Positions 10,582-11,044 of a stretch of DNA of 11,044 nucleotides are shown in pieces. Positions within the stretch are counted from its first letter, which is position 1; every line of letters begins with the position of its first letter. Both the position numbers and the translations under genes were made by a program. The notes beneath the pieces are model-generated. The model saw only the letters and a program-made list of their open reading frames with translations. It did no database searches and was not told the origin of the DNA. Source of the DNA: an uncultured Clostridia bacterium (lineage in GTDB: Bacteria; Bacillota; Clostridia; Christensenellales; Borkfalkiaceae); NCBI GenBank assembly GCA_947630775.1, contig CANRIY010000049.1, positions 1 through 11,044 of the forward strand. The letters are read 5' to 3'.

Positions 10582-11033
10582 CAGCCTTCACCGCCTTCTG
10601 CTGTATTTGCGGCGGGAACTTCCGCCGTCTCTTTCTTGATAAACTTGCACTTGACGGGCAATTTGTGTGCCGCAAGGCGCATTGCCTCGCGCGCCACGTC
10701 CTCGGGGACGCCCGCCATCTCGAACATCACCCTGCCCGGCTTCACGACCGCGACCCAGTACTCGACGCCGCCTTTCCCGGAACCCATACGGGCTTCCGCA
10801 GGGTGGCGCGTGATGGGCTTGTGGGGGAAGATGTCGATCCAGACCTGCCCGCCGCGCTTGATGAAACGGGTCATTGCGATACGGGCGGCTTCGATCTGGT
10901 TGGACTTGATGCGTGCAGCGCCTTCCGCAACGAGGCCGTACTCGCCGTAAGCGATCGTATTGCCCTTGTTCGCCTGTCCCTTCATGGAACCGCGGTGCTG
11001 CTTTCTTCTCTTAACTCTCTTCGGGATTAACAT
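10581..11033 (-). CDS. rplP: 50S ribosomal protein L16
   Basis: L16 is a late-assembling 50S protein near the A site and the peptidyl transferase centre; it binds 23S rRNA and contacts A-site tRNA. The product starts MLIPKRVKRRKQHRGSMKGQ and has the signature HKPITRHPAEARMGSGKGG (71–89), WVAVVKPGRVMFEMAGV (93–109) and REAMRLAAHKLPVKCKFI (115–132). It has 150 residues, a little longer than the usual 137–145. The added tail (about 136–150) is acidic and alanine/glycine-rich. A GGAGG lies at the right window edge, 6 nt before the start, so the CDS is complete. rpsC would be expected just upstream. Confidence 0.98.
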   Translation of the reverse strand: MLIPKRVKRRKQHRGSMKGQANKGNTIAYGEYGLVAEGAARIKSNQIEAARIAMTRFIKRGGQVWIDIFPHKPITRHPAEARMGSGKGGVEYWVAVVKPGRVMFEMAGVPEDVAREAMRLAAHKLPVKCKFIKKETAEVPAANTAEGGEG

Positions 11034-11044
11034 TATTTGCCTCC

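Overview
The window is one long, almost fully coding block of translation and secretion genes, all read on the minus strand. It is the classic bacterial S10–spc–alpha ribosomal protein cluster. In transcription order (right to left) it reads rplP, rpmC, rpsQ, rplN, rplX, rplE, rpsN, rpsH, rplF, rplR, rpsE, rpmD, rplO, secY, [568-bp gap], adk, map, infA, [325-bp gap], rpmJ, [promoter and about 200-nt leader], rpsM, rpsK, rpsD, and the 5' part of rpoA. rplP starts 11 bases inside the right edge and rpoA runs off the left edge, so the cluster continues on both sides.

The organism looks like a Gram-positive of the Clostridia type (Firmicutes/Bacillota), probably uncultured. This is inference. It rests on the gene order (secY-adk-map-infA-rpmJ-rpsM-rpsK-rpsD-rpoA with rpsD inside the alpha cluster), a short zinc-type S14 with four cysteines, a zinc-type S4, a four-cysteine LID in adenylate kinase, strong AGGAGG ribosome binding sites before most genes, and GC-rich coding sequence. 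I cannot name genus or species.

Region by region: 4600–11033 is a tight block (rplP to secY) in which most stop codons run straight into the next gene's Shine-Dalgarno sequence. 4032–4599 has no gene; it holds several small palindromic, REP/MITE-like repeats plus a long hairpin just before adk. 2420–4031 carries adk-map-infA, with adk and map overlapping by ATGA. 2095–2419 has no gene and holds the same repeat modules as the secY–adk gap in a different order. 1978–2094 is rpmJ, too short for routine ORF calling. 1733–1977 carries a near-consensus sigma-A promoter (TTGACT, 17 bp, TATAAT) and a structured leader ahead of rpsM. 1–1732 is rpsM-rpsK-rpsD-rpoA.

The products work together: ribosomal proteins of both subunits, initiation factor IF1, the RNA polymerase alpha subunit, the SecY channel, adenylate kinase and methionine aminopeptidase. 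The gene content is ordinary and I see no new protein system. The parts worth a second look are non-coding: the rpsM promoter and leader, the hairpin before adk, and the shared, permuted repeat modules that fill the two breaks. Smaller protein oddities are a charged C-terminal tail on L24, an N-terminal extension on L5, and one extra residue in the zinc motif of L36.
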